Positions 53,904 through 62,258 of a stretch of 64,000 bases of DNA are shown here, piece after piece. The notes beneath the pieces are model-generated. The model ran no database searches. It saw nothing but the letters and a program-made list of their open reading frames with translations, and had not been told where the DNA came from. The position numbers and the translations under genes were made by a program. Source of the stretch: Pollutibacter soli. Its GTDB lineage: Bacteria; Bacteroidota; Bacteroidia; Chitinophagales; Chitinophagaceae. The stretch is from positions 496,001 to 560,000 of the forward strand of contig JARJHS010000001.1 of NCBI GenBank assembly GCA_029269725.1, given 5' to 3'. Each line of letters starts with the position of its first letter. Position 1 is the first letter of the stretch.

Positions 53904-53911
53904 CCTGTCAG

Positions 53912-55069
53912 ATGACCAGAAACGGAAATGAATATGATGTGATTATTATTGGTGCAGGTTCTATGGGAACATCCGCCTGTTATCAACTTGCAAAAAGAGG
54001 AATTCGCGTCCTCGGCCTTGAACAATTCGATCGCGTTCACGAATTCGGTTCGCATACCGGTCAGAGCAGGATCATCAGGAAAGCATACTACGAACATGCT
54101 GATTATGTTCCGCTGCTCAGGCGATCCTATGAGCTATGGAAAGAACTGGAACTAGCTACCAGGACAAAACTCTATTATAAAACTGGCATCCTGTATTTTG
54201 GGGATCAGGATGACCCTGTGTTGAAAGGTGTCAAATATGCCGCAGACTCTTACGATGTCGTCATTGATACCAATCCACTGACCGAAACAAAAGGATTTGA
54301 TCACATAGGAAATATTCCTCCAGGAATGCATTCTATCTTCGAACCTGATGCTGGATTTGTATTGCCGGAAGAAACGATCCGGCAATATTCAAAATCTGCG
54401 CAGGAATATGGCGCAGTTATACGTTACCGTGAGCCTGTCGTATCCTGGTCTGAAGGAAATTCAGGATTTGAAGTCAAAACAAATTCGCAAACTTTTTCCT
54501 GCCAGAAGCTTGTATTCACGGCAGGAAGTTGGACGTCAAAACTGATTCGGAAATACATCCCCGACTTAAAGGTTACAGAACAATTGCTTACCTGGTTCTT
54601 CCCGCAGGATCAGCAAACCTTTGATATCAGTAGAATGCCTTGCTGGTTTATCAGTGATAAAAAATTCGGATTATTATATGGCTTTCCCGGTTTTACTGAT
54701 CAGCAGGGCAATTTTTCGGGCGTTAAAATGGCAAGACACCTCCCCGGTGAAATTGTTGATCCCGATAAAAGATCGTTTACAACAAATCATGCCGAAATGG
54801 AATTGATCAGACAATTCGTTTCAGCTTATTTCCCAAAACTCAGAGACGCGGTTGTTCACACAAAAAACTGCCTGTACACAAATAGTCCCGACGAAAATTT
54901 TATAATCGATTTTCTACCTGAAGCAAATAATAATATCCTTATCGCTTGCGGTTTTAGTGGACATGGATTCAAATTTGTTCCGGTGATCGGAGAAATCATA
55001 GCAGATATGATAGAAAAAAAGTCAACCGATTTGCCGGTTGACTTTTTAAGTTTAAAACGATTTGTTTAA
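53912..55069 (+). CDS. solA: FAD-dependent N-methyl amino acid oxidase (sarcosine oxidase/SolA type)
   Basis: A 385-residue flavoprotein of the monomeric sarcosine oxidase/N-methyltryptophan oxidase family, oxidising an N-methyl group to formaldehyde with H2O2 release. The dinucleotide motif IIIGAGSMGTSACYQLA is near residue 10. SHTGQSRIIRKAYYEH and FGFPGFTDQQGNFSGVKMARH are family segments. KNCLYTNSPDENFIIDF carries the cysteine that links covalently to FAD. It starts 8 nt after the esterase/lactonase stop and so is probably in the same transcript. Its last codons form a perfect hairpin. The substrate is not assignable. Confidence 0.88.
   Translation: MTRNGNEYDVIIIGAGSMGTSACYQLAKRGIRVLGLEQFDRVHEFGSHTGQSRIIRKAYYEHADYVPLLRRSYELWKELELATRTKLYYKTGILYFGDQDDPVLKGVKYAADSYDVVIDTNPLTETKGFDHIGNIPPGMHSIFEPDAGFVLPEETIRQYSKSAQEYGAVIRYREPVVSWSEGNSGFEVKTNSQTFSCQKLVFTAGSWTSKLIRKYIPDLKVTEQLLTWFFPQDQQTFDISRMPCWFISDKKFGLLYGFPGFTDQQGNFSGVKMARHLPGEIVDPDKRSFTTNHAEMELIRQFVSAYFPKLRDAVVHTKNCLYTNSPDENFIIDFLPEANNNILIACGFSGHGFKFVPVIGEIIADMIEKKSTDLPVDFLSLKRFV
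55016..55047. terminator. Bidirectional terminator inside the solA 3' end
   Basis: AAAAAGTCAACCG (55016-55028) and CGGTTGACTTTTT (55035-55047) are perfect 13-bp arms around ATTTGC. The hairpin lies within the coding sequence, ending 22 nt before the solA stop, and 32 nt past the stop of the convergent metalloprotease gene. Confidence 0.8.
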
Positions 55070-55078
55070 GCGTTAAAA

Positions 55079-57214
55079 CTACTCTTTCAATATTTTTCTT
55101 ACTTCTACTTTATCTGTGAACACAGCCCTCACAAAATATATTCCCCTGACCATTCCGGCAGTCTGGAACTGATAGTAAACACCCGGATTGGCACCTACAT
55201 TTATTTCAGCCATTTTCTGACCGGTAGAATTAAAAAGTTGTATTGCCTTCAGTGTCGCAGGAACAGGATAGAATTGTATTGTCACCCGATCCCTGACAGG
55301 ATTCGGAGTTACCAAAAATCCTTTTGCTTTCAGATTTGGATTGATGTTAACTTTCCTCAGATTAATATCGTCCAGGTACACATTGTTTTCGTATCCTGTG
55401 GTATTCCTGAATGCCACAAGAATATTTCCTTTGTTGATATAGTTTTGCAGACTTACAGAATCTTTCCGCCATTCATTGGACCTTGGTACATAAGCAATGG
55501 TCGTCGGGGTGGTTCTGGTAACCAGGCTTTCACCCCATTTTTTATATACGCTGGTATAAGTTTTACCGCAATCGGTACTGATCAATACTTCCAAGGTATC
55601 CCAATTGTTATTCTGGGTATTTAATGGTGAAAAAGCAGCAGCAGCAACCCAAAAACTCAGGAACGCGGAATCCATTGGCGGAAGCGAAAATTCCGGCAGT
55701 CGCAAATCATCCGTACTTGGGAAAAGTTCATAATCAAAGTTGTTTATAAACATACTCGCCGTTCCGGTCTTTCCATAACCACTTTTTCTCTGCCAGGTGA
55801 TCAAACCATCAGGATTTACAACATCCCATCCAGGAGGCAGTGCTTCATAAGTTTCAAAACTTTCACTGATTTCAGTCACTGGTGGATAATATTGGAAACT
55901 TCCTCCTAAAGTGTCATTCACTTTATTCTGGTCGTCAGTATTGTTCGGGTTTGAAGTATAAATCAGGAAATCATGTTTACCTGCAGTAGCTGTAATATTG
56001 TTCATTGTTACTACTGTTTCTGCAGTTCTCGCGAGGGAGCCTGTCCAGGTGTAGACTACCGGCGCCTGGCCATCGATCTGGAAATTGATCTTCACGCTTG
56101 TTAAAGTCTGATTTCCCCTGTTCTTAAGTACCACCACTGGTGCGAAAGTTTCAGAACAAATTCTTTGCTCAGGACTGATAAGCGAAGTCAGCCAGGCATC
56201 AACATCATAAATTACCGGAGGCGAACAAGCATCTGATAATGATAAGCTTGACCTGTATTGATTAAAAACCTGGTGCATGCGGGATACCTGGTCTGAAGTG
56301 AACATCATCAGGCATCGGTCATAGCTGTAGTCCATAAAGTTCTGGTACATGATACCATTGCCCGGACCAGAACAACTGTCTGTCACTTTACCGGTTTTGC
56401 AACCTTCTGTAGCGTCGGCCTGGTTCGGTGTATCATCGATATAATCAGTTCCGGTACATTCACCATCGTCATCTCCCCAGATATGATAGATTCCGAAATA
56501 GTGGCCCATTTCGTGTGTCAGCGTTTTGCCGCGGTTATACTCAGCATAACTTCCATTGGGCAGCGATCTGTAATCAATTACTACGCCCTGAAATTCAGGA
56601 TCTGTCGACTCGGGAAAAGTTCCGAATCCGATAATCCCGTCGGATAAGGCGGTTACCCAGATGTTCAGGTATTTCTCGGTGTTCCAGGCATCCGTACCTC
56701 CCTGGCTGGTTAGTTTCACGCCGTTGTTTACCCCAAATTCCTGTACTGTCGTTGTTACCCGATGGATACCATTGGTTTCTTCACCACGGGGATCTTTCTG
56801 AGCAAGGCAAAACTGGAAATCTGTACTTCCTTTTAAAGGGGAAAACCAGGATGGAATATTTGCTGCACTTCCATTCGTGCCACTGAAGTCTTTATTAAGA
56901 GAATCCAGTTGATGAAGTAGCTGAGCTGTAGTTACCAGATTAGGATTTGGTAACACGACATGAAATACAACGGGAATAGTTATCACGGTATTTACCCTCA
57001 TTTCCCGCAGGCGATTGTTCTTTTCTCTCCTGAGTTTCTCATTCAGTTCTTCACGTTGCCTGATAAAACGTTCCTTCAATGCTGGTGATTGACTGAATTG
57101 CTTTTCCAGGTACGGCATTGTCGCACAATGCTCCGGTGCAACCTTCTTCTTTTGTTGTGCATTTACTACCGAAAAACCCAACAGCAGCAAAAGGAACAAA
57201 AACAATCTTCTCAT
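55079..57214 (-). CDS. Secreted M43 (pappalysin-like) zinc metalloprotease with type IX sorting domain
   Basis: A 711-residue protein. The signal peptide is RRLFLFLLLLLGFSVVNAQ. The M43 catalytic domain covers about residues 80-340, with HEMGHYFGIYH (HExxHxxGxxH) at 234-244 and a downstream QNFMDYSYDRCLMMFT Met-turn. GTDYIDDTPNQ and the disulfide-rich loop are typical. A choice-of-anchor/beta-sandwich region follows (about 340-630). The end matches a T9SS C-terminal domain (VTPNPVRDRVTIQFY to VRKILKE). It is probably exported through the type IX system. It does not share an operon with a neighbour. Confidence 0.9.
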   Translation of the reverse strand: MRRLFLFLLLLLGFSVVNAQQKKKVAPEHCATMPYLEKQFSQSPALKERFIRQREELNEKLRREKNNRLREMRVNTVITIPVVFHVVLPNPNLVTTAQLLHQLDSLNKDFSGTNGSAANIPSWFSPLKGSTDFQFCLAQKDPRGEETNGIHRVTTTVQEFGVNNGVKLTSQGGTDAWNTEKYLNIWVTALSDGIIGFGTFPESTDPEFQGVVIDYRSLPNGSYAEYNRGKTLTHEMGHYFGIYHIWGDDDGECTGTDYIDDTPNQADATEGCKTGKVTDSCSGPGNGIMYQNFMDYSYDRCLMMFTSDQVSRMHQVFNQYRSSLSLSDACSPPVIYDVDAWLTSLISPEQRICSETFAPVVVLKNRGNQTLTSVKINFQIDGQAPVVYTWTGSLARTAETVVTMNNITATAGKHDFLIYTSNPNNTDDQNKVNDTLGGSFQYYPPVTEISESFETYEALPPGWDVVNPDGLITWQRKSGYGKTGTASMFINNFDYELFPSTDDLRLPEFSLPPMDSAFLSFWVAAAAFSPLNTQNNNWDTLEVLISTDCGKTYTSVYKKWGESLVTRTTPTTIAYVPRSNEWRKDSVSLQNYINKGNILVAFRNTTGYENNVYLDDINLRKVNINPNLKAKGFLVTPNPVRDRVTIQFYPVPATLKAIQLFNSTGQKMAEINVGANPGVYYQFQTAGMVRGIYFVRAVFTDKVEVRKILKE

Positions 57215-57732
57215 GGGTAAATCTTATTATTAGGCTATAATATTACAACAGATTTGTTCAGAACCAGAGAAAACGCATCTTTTTTATATCAAATCTTTGG
57301 TAAGATGTGACGGGATAAATGATATCGCGTAAATCGGTTTCAAGACTATCGATCCCCCTGCAATGCTGCGTCTCCCGGTAAACGATAAATTTTAAAAAGC
57401 TTCAGAATCAAAACCGCAAGGGTGGTTTTGCCAATTTCCACCTGAATTTAATTAACGGCAAATTTTCTATGAAGGTTGTGTGACCGGGAAAAACTGGTAT
57501 CCTGTAATGGCCTTTTACTAGTATTTCCTGTACATTTAACCACACATTGCCTTAAGAAAACCCGCTGTCTGATCTGTACCGTAATCGATTATCTGAAAAG
57601 AAATTAGGAGCTGGAAAAATTCTGATAATATACTTACAACGTTTTTGAATCGGTGTACGTCTTTTGGTCTTTATGTTCGCTTCAAAATTAGAAATAAGCG
57701 TAAACTCTTCTGAGTAGTTAATAATCAAAATT

Positions 57733-58404
57733 ATGCAGGAAAATAAACCAGGAATCGGAGAAGGAATTTTGCGTGGCCTGAAAAAAATAATTTTCACTGG
57801 CAATGAGGCTCCATCTGCATCACCGGAAAAGCCGGTAAATGTTGCTCCCGTACAGGAACAACCGAAAATTGCAGTCAACAACGAAACTGCCGCACCTTCA
57901 AGTGATATGAAACTCCGGGTATACCAGCTTCTGGAGAAAATGAACCGGCCCGGTTGTGATTTCTTTGAAGTGTGGAATGCTTCTGTTGAAATGGGAGGTG
58001 TGAACAGCAATAATATCAAAGCTGCGTATACTTCTCTTCGCTTTGCAGATCCAACTTTGAACCGTGCGAAACTGGAGGAGTCAGGTAATTTTTATATGAC
58101 GGAGTTACGGAAGATTCTGGATGCTGAGACGGCGAAAAGACAGGAAGAAAAAGCAAAGCTTGAAAAAGATAAAGAGCAGTTTAAATCCAATCTGACCATT
58201 GAGATCAACAGGCTCGAACAGGAAATAGCCAGCCTGAAAGAAAAACTGGAAGCAAAGAAATTGGAGCGCCAGAATATCGACGAAAATTTTCAACCGCGTC
58301 TGTCAAACATAGAGGACAAAATCCGTGAAGGCGGTGCTTCTGTAAATATCGTGCTTGCTGAAATGCAGGAAGTGCGACAAATTATTCAACAGGTAATAAA
58401 TTAA
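57733..58404 (+). CDS. Coiled-coil protein of unknown function (first of three-gene set)
   Basis: A 223-residue protein with no signal peptide or membrane helix. The first 30 residues include GEGILRGLKKIIFTG, then a proline/alanine-rich linker, then a globular part at about 55-125 (MKLRVYQLLEKMNRPGCDFFEVWNASVEMGG) and a long charged coiled coil at about 130-220. I do not recognise a family. The next gene begins 4 nt after its stop, so they are co-translated. The 518-bp stretch upstream (57215-57732) holds no gene. Confidence 0.7.
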   Translation: MQENKPGIGEGILRGLKKIIFTGNEAPSASPEKPVNVAPVQEQPKIAVNNETAAPSSDMKLRVYQLLEKMNRPGCDFFEVWNASVEMGGVNSNNIKAAYTSLRFADPTLNRAKLEESGNFYMTELRKILDAETAKRQEEKAKLEKDKEQFKSNLTIEINRLEQEIASLKEKLEAKKLERQNIDENFQPRLSNIEDKIREGGASVNIVLAEMQEVRQIIQQVIN

Positions 58405-58408
58405 ACAT

Positions 58409-59524
58409 ATGAGTCAATCATCCAATGCGCTTACGGTTATTCCGGCAGAATTAAAGAATCAGTTGCCTATTTTCCAGGTGCTCGGAGATAAATTGCCCAC
58501 ACCGGAAAAAGTACAGACAAAAGGAAATCGTACACTGGCTTCCATATTGTACTGGGCTTTGATCATTGGTGGTGCCTGGTGGTTTTTCAAGAACGTGGAT
58601 ACGCTGTTGGCATTTGCACAGAAGTCTGTTCTGTTTGTAACATTCAGTATAATACTGGTGGTGTTATTACTGCTTATGCCGAAGATTGTTGGGGTGTTGC
58701 ATCGACTCGGTAAAATGCTATTGTTTAAAAGCGAAAAAGCAATCGTGAGAAATAATCCGGTTACGGCACTTCAGCTTCTGCTCAACGATGCGAAAGATAC
58801 CCTGAGGCGTGTAAAAGATAAGATTACCCATGTAGATGGCGTCAGGATCGATATGATCCAGAGTGGTACACAGGCACAGAAAACTGCTGAGGAGAAATAT
58901 TCACTGGTGAAAAAACTCGCTGCAGATGCGTCCAGACTGGAAACGCAGGCAGAAGATGCTGCGAAGCAGCAACAGCCGGAGAAATCAAATGACCTGAACC
59001 GCATATCTAAAGAAACCCGTACAAAAGCATTCTTGCTTGGCAAGGAAGGTGAAGCGGAAGAGCACAATGCACGCAGTTATGCACAATATGCAAACCAGTT
59101 TGCGAAAGTGATTGAGGTGTTGAAGGACAATGAAAGTGCTGCCAGGATTTATGTAAGCACCCTGGATAGTTCCATCCGAATTCTGCATAAGAAACTGGAA
59201 GCGACGCAGAAAATGAAGAACGCTACAGAAGGACTTGCAGATGTGTTCAACATAAAAGATGGTTGGGTGTTCCAGGAGGCAATGTCTGCCGCAACACAGG
59301 CGATCAGCCAGAATATTGCTTCGATTCGTTCAAACCTCGAGTTTCTTGACCAGAATAACAACATAACGGTTGGGGGTACCCCTTCCCAGGCTGAACTGGA
59401 TGAGTTTGTGAAAAAAGTAGACCAGAGGAATCTCACCGTATTAAATGTTCCTTTGGTAGGAAGTGCTGGCTATGAGCTGAAACCAGAAGAAAAAATTGAC
59501 AAAGGATTTTCTTTATTGAATTAA
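58409..59524 (+). CDS. Membrane-anchored coiled-coil protein of unknown function (second of three)
   Basis: A 371-residue protein with a helical hairpin in the membrane (helices about 45-63 and 68-92) and a long, mainly helical C-terminal part with many Lys, Glu and Gln. The start of that part (NPVTALQLLLNDAKDTLRRVKDKI) is reminiscent of the coiled coil of PspA/IM30 proteins, but this is by eye only. With both termini inside by topology, the coiled coil would be cytoplasmic. It lies 4 nt after the first gene and 47 nt before the ASKHA-like gene. Confidence 0.68.
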   Translation: MSQSSNALTVIPAELKNQLPIFQVLGDKLPTPEKVQTKGNRTLASILYWALIIGGAWWFFKNVDTLLAFAQKSVLFVTFSIILVVLLLLMPKIVGVLHRLGKMLLFKSEKAIVRNNPVTALQLLLNDAKDTLRRVKDKITHVDGVRIDMIQSGTQAQKTAEEKYSLVKKLAADASRLETQAEDAAKQQQPEKSNDLNRISKETRTKAFLLGKEGEAEEHNARSYAQYANQFAKVIEVLKDNESAARIYVSTLDSSIRILHKKLEATQKMKNATEGLADVFNIKDGWVFQEAMSAATQAISQNIASIRSNLEFLDQNNNITVGGTPSQAELDEFVKKVDQRNLTVLNVPLVGSAGYELKPEEKIDKGFSLLN

Positions 59525-59571
59525 TTCTACGAACTATTTTTAACCGAAACAAAAACTAAAGAAAAATAAAC

Positions 59572-60600
59572 ATGGCATCAACATCCACCTGGAGTCGTTT
59601 GCGTTGGCCTTTTAAAGCAATCCTTATTGCAGCACCGATTATTGCTATTGGCTATTTCGCAATCAATGACGGCTGGTTTATGAACAATGGTCCGATTGAC
59701 CAATCTGTTACTGAACCAGCAAAAACATCAGGCGAAAAAACACCATCAAAATCTGATGAATCATCATCCTCAACAACAAAACCCGAAGAAAGCAGAATTT
59801 TTGCCTTTCAACCGGAGAAGCCAGTAAACGGAGAAATAAAGGGTGTGGTGGAAGTAGGCGCTACTGGGTTTAATTCTTTTGTGATTGAAATGGATAAGGA
59901 AAGACGTTGGGATATTAAATCAAAAGATTTCGGACAGTCGTTGGTCTACGAAGGATTAGCTACCACTGATGATATTCGCGCAGGCTTGAAAAAGTATATC
60001 AGCGGGATGTTCGATAAAGGTGTAAAATCCAGGAACGTGCACTTTGTCATCAGTTCTGGTGCGCAGAAAATTCCGAAAACCGGGATTATCAGCAGCGAGC
60101 TGAAAAAAATGGGATTTGTAGTGAACCTTGTTACACCTGAACAGGAGGGCAAGTTTGCATTGAAAAGCGCACTGCCTTCTACTTATGCAAACAGCGCTTT
60201 TGTTACTGATATTGGTTCAGGAAACACAAAAATTTCCTGGATGAATGGAACTAATATCAGCGCCGTTGAAACCAATGGTGCCAAGTATTATGAAAAGGAA
60301 TTGAGTGATGACCAGGTGTACAACGATGTAAAAGCAAAAGCTTCTGGTATCCCAAAAGGCAACAGGGAAGTGTGTTTTATTATCGGTGGTGTTCCTTTTG
60401 AACTTGCAAAGCAACATCGCCAGGGAGAAGAAAGGTATACAGTACTGAAAGCTCCCGCTGGTTATAAAGCCGAAACACCAAAACAAAAAAGTGGATTAAA
60501 TATCTATAAAGCCATACAGGACGCTACTGGCACCGACACATTTGTGTTTGACTGGGATGCAAATTTCACGATAGGATTTTTGTTGTCATTACCGTACTAA
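59572..60600 (+). CDS. Membrane-anchored ASKHA-fold protein (Ppx/GppA- or actin-like; third of three)
   Basis: A 342-residue protein. One membrane helix at about 14-30 follows a basic N-terminus (SRLRWPFK), then a Ser/Lys/Glu-rich linker to about 75. The rest looks like an acetate-kinase/actin/Hsp70 fold: a first phosphate-type motif GVVEVGATGFNSFVIEM (91-107), a Ppx-like TPEQEGKFALKSAL, a second phosphate motif FVTDIGSGNTKISWM (210-224) and an adenosine-type CFIIGGVP (268-275). By the positive-inside rule the domain would face the periplasm, odd for an ATP-binding fold. The stop abuts a perfect hairpin. Confidence 0.7.
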   Translation: MASTSTWSRLRWPFKAILIAAPIIAIGYFAINDGWFMNNGPIDQSVTEPAKTSGEKTPSKSDESSSSTTKPEESRIFAFQPEKPVNGEIKGVVEVGATGFNSFVIEMDKERRWDIKSKDFGQSLVYEGLATTDDIRAGLKKYISGMFDKGVKSRNVHFVISSGAQKIPKTGIISSELKKMGFVVNLVTPEQEGKFALKSALPSTYANSAFVTDIGSGNTKISWMNGTNISAVETNGAKYYEKELSDDQVYNDVKAKASGIPKGNREVCFIIGGVPFELAKQHRQGEERYTVLKAPAGYKAETPKQKSGLNIYKAIQDATGTDTFVFDWDANFTIGFLLSLPY

Positions 60601-60629
60601 AACGTAAAACGTTCAACGTTTTACGTTTT
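60599..60629. terminator. Bidirectional terminator made of AAAACGT heptads
   Basis: AAAACGTAAAACGTT and AACGTTTTACGTTTT are perfect 15-bp arms around one C. It starts at the stop codon of the plus-strand ASKHA-like gene and lies 5 nt from the end of the minus-strand PAP2 gene. The units are those of the repeats at 26819 and 33707. Confidence 0.75.
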
Positions 60630-60633
60630 ACGA

Positions 60634-61368
60634 TCAGAATTTATAATTCTCGGTCCTTTTTTTACTGTATTTGATTTTATCGAAAACAAAATAAGTAAGC
60701 TTAGTCGACAGAATTCCGAGTCCTGCACCTGCTAAAACCTCGGATAGTAAATGCGCTTTGTTGTAGATCCTTAATACGCCGACTGTAGTGGCGAACAGGT
60801 ATCCACTATAACTCAACCATGGATGAGAATCTTTTAATTCCTGGAACACAATTTCAGCGCCTCTGAATGCATTTGCAGCATGACCCGATGGAAACCATGT
60901 GTCATGCGTATTATATTCTTCAATTCCACCGGAAATCTTTCGCATAACAAAACCAATTACTCCCGTCACGGCAATTGAGCTGGCATCAATAATCAGGTGT
61001 TCATAAAACCTGTTTTTTGTTTTCACCTTGAAGGCGTCCATGATATACAATGACGCGGAGGGAGCCCACATCAGGTAGTCGTCAGCGTGTGTTCTGAAGT
61101 CAGGATGATTTTTCTGAACGTCATCCCAGATTTGTTCGTCAAGATGCTGAATAGCCGGAATTACTGGTTTCAGGCAGCCATACAGTAATAGAGTAGCAGG
61201 TAAAATCACTGCTTTTGGCTTGAAATACCTGCCAGGTTTGCCGGTACTTTCCAGTGGTCTTGTCGTTTTGACGACCGTATCAACCGCCAATGAATCCTGT
61301 GCTGCAATAGGTCCGGAAGAGTAGAAAACAAATGTCAAAAAGATTAAAAACCTGGCGAACTGTCGCAT
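60634..61368 (-). CDS. PAP2-family membrane phosphatase
   Basis: A 244-residue protein with a signal or anchor helix (RFLIFLTFVFYSSGPIAAQ). The PAP2 motifs seen are PSGHAANAF (motif 2, with catalytic His) and RIYNKAHLLSEVLAGAGLG (motif 3, with the His nucleophile; the usual Asp is Glu). Motif 1, KxxxxxxRP, is not clear. It would dephosphorylate a lipid phosphate or pyrophosphate, such as an undecaprenyl or phosphatidyl species. It converges on the three-gene set. Confidence 0.8.
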   Translation of the reverse strand: MRQFARFLIFLTFVFYSSGPIAAQDSLAVDTVVKTTRPLESTGKPGRYFKPKAVILPATLLLYGCLKPVIPAIQHLDEQIWDDVQKNHPDFRTHADDYLMWAPSASLYIMDAFKVKTKNRFYEHLIIDASSIAVTGVIGFVMRKISGGIEEYNTHDTWFPSGHAANAFRGAEIVFQELKDSHPWLSYSGYLFATTVGVLRIYNKAHLLSEVLAGAGLGILSTKLTYFVFDKIKYSKKRTENYKF

Positions 61369-61503
61369 GTTAATGCTTTTTAATAAAAAATGCGTTCCGG
61401 ACTAGAACGCATGAAAGTACGCATCAGGTATATTTCAACCGCAATTTCTACTGAATCTCAGGTAGTTCTGCTTCGAATCTGGCGAAACAGATTCGAATTT
61501 CTG

Positions 61504-62136
61504 TCAGGCAGAAAGCAAGTGTCTGTTCCGATTGCTTTTTTCCAGCCATTGAAGGATATCAAGACCCTGGTTCCAGATTCCGATTCCGGAAGATGCATTG
61601 ATATGTCCCACGTTGCCAATTTTTACTAGCTCAGCCTCCCATATATTAGCCATTTCCGCAGCTCTGGTAATCTCCGCATACGGATCATTTGTGCTCGCCA
61701 CTACAATGGTAGGGAAGGGCAGCGGCAGTTGTGGTAAAGGCGCAAACGACTTCAGTTTTTCGCTGCTGCTGTTTTCAACATCTGCGGGTGCAACAAAAAG
61801 AGCCGCAACAATATTTTCTGCAACGAATTGTTCAGCCCAATGAGCTGCAGTAATACAGCCAAGGCTATGCGCAATTAATATAACATCATCACTTTGACTC
61901 ATCACTGTATCATTCAGGCCTTTTACCCAGGAATGTTTTTCAGGATGTGACCAGTTGTTTTGATTCACTCTCACCATATCCTTTCCGTATAAAATTTCCC
62001 AATGGGTTTGCCAGTGTTCCGGTCCTGAATTATTTATTCCGGGTATGTTGATGTATTTTATGATTAACTGAACTTTTAAAACTCTACTAAAATGATAGAC
62101 AAATATAATTTCAAAAAATGACAAAAAAAATTTCAT
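61504..62136 (-). CDS. RBBP9/YdeN-family alpha/beta hydrolase
   Basis: A serine hydrolase of 210 residues. Family homology begins at INIPGINNSGPEHWQTHWE. The nucleophile is in LIAHSLGCITAAHW, Asp in FAPADVEN or STNDPYAE, and the His in GHINASSGIG, all as in RBBP9-like enzymes. The N-terminal 20 residues (MKFFLSFFEIIFVYHFSR) are hydrophobic and atypical; no alternative ATG, GTG or TTG lies close to the homologous start, so either the extension is real or a rare start is used. It is divergent from the aldo/keto reductase across a palindromic region. Confidence 0.8.
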   Translation of the reverse strand: MKFFLSFFEIIFVYHFSRVLKVQLIIKYINIPGINNSGPEHWQTHWEILYGKDMVRVNQNNWSHPEKHSWVKGLNDTVMSQSDDVILIAHSLGCITAAHWAEQFVAENIVAALFVAPADVENSSSEKLKSFAPLPQLPLPFPTIVVASTNDPYAEITRAAEMANIWEAELVKIGNVGHINASSGIGIWNQGLDILQWLEKSNRNRHLLSA

Positions 62137-62156
62137 ATAAAAAACAAAGTTGTTAA

Positions 62157-62183
62157 AATAGTCTATATTTTTGGTAGACTATT
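62157..62183. promoter_or_regulatory. Inverted repeat in the divergent hydrolase/reductase region
   Basis: AATAGTCTA and TAGACTATT are perfect 9-bp arms around a 9-nt AT-rich spacer, 21 nt upstream of the hydrolase ATG. Further TAGAC-type words lie near it (GATAGACA at 62092-62099). The layout suits an operator for both divergent genes; no regulator gene is adjacent. Confidence 0.45.
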
Positions 62184-62258
62184 AAATCAATGATATCTTT
62201 TCGTCGTTTATGGTAATCATCCAATATTGCCATAACTTGATTGGAAATATTTTACAGC

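Noticed and set aside
57523-57540. A further GntR operator (CTGTACATTTAAC)
   Set aside because: Only half of the palindrome is present and it is about 190 nt from the next start; it may be chance.
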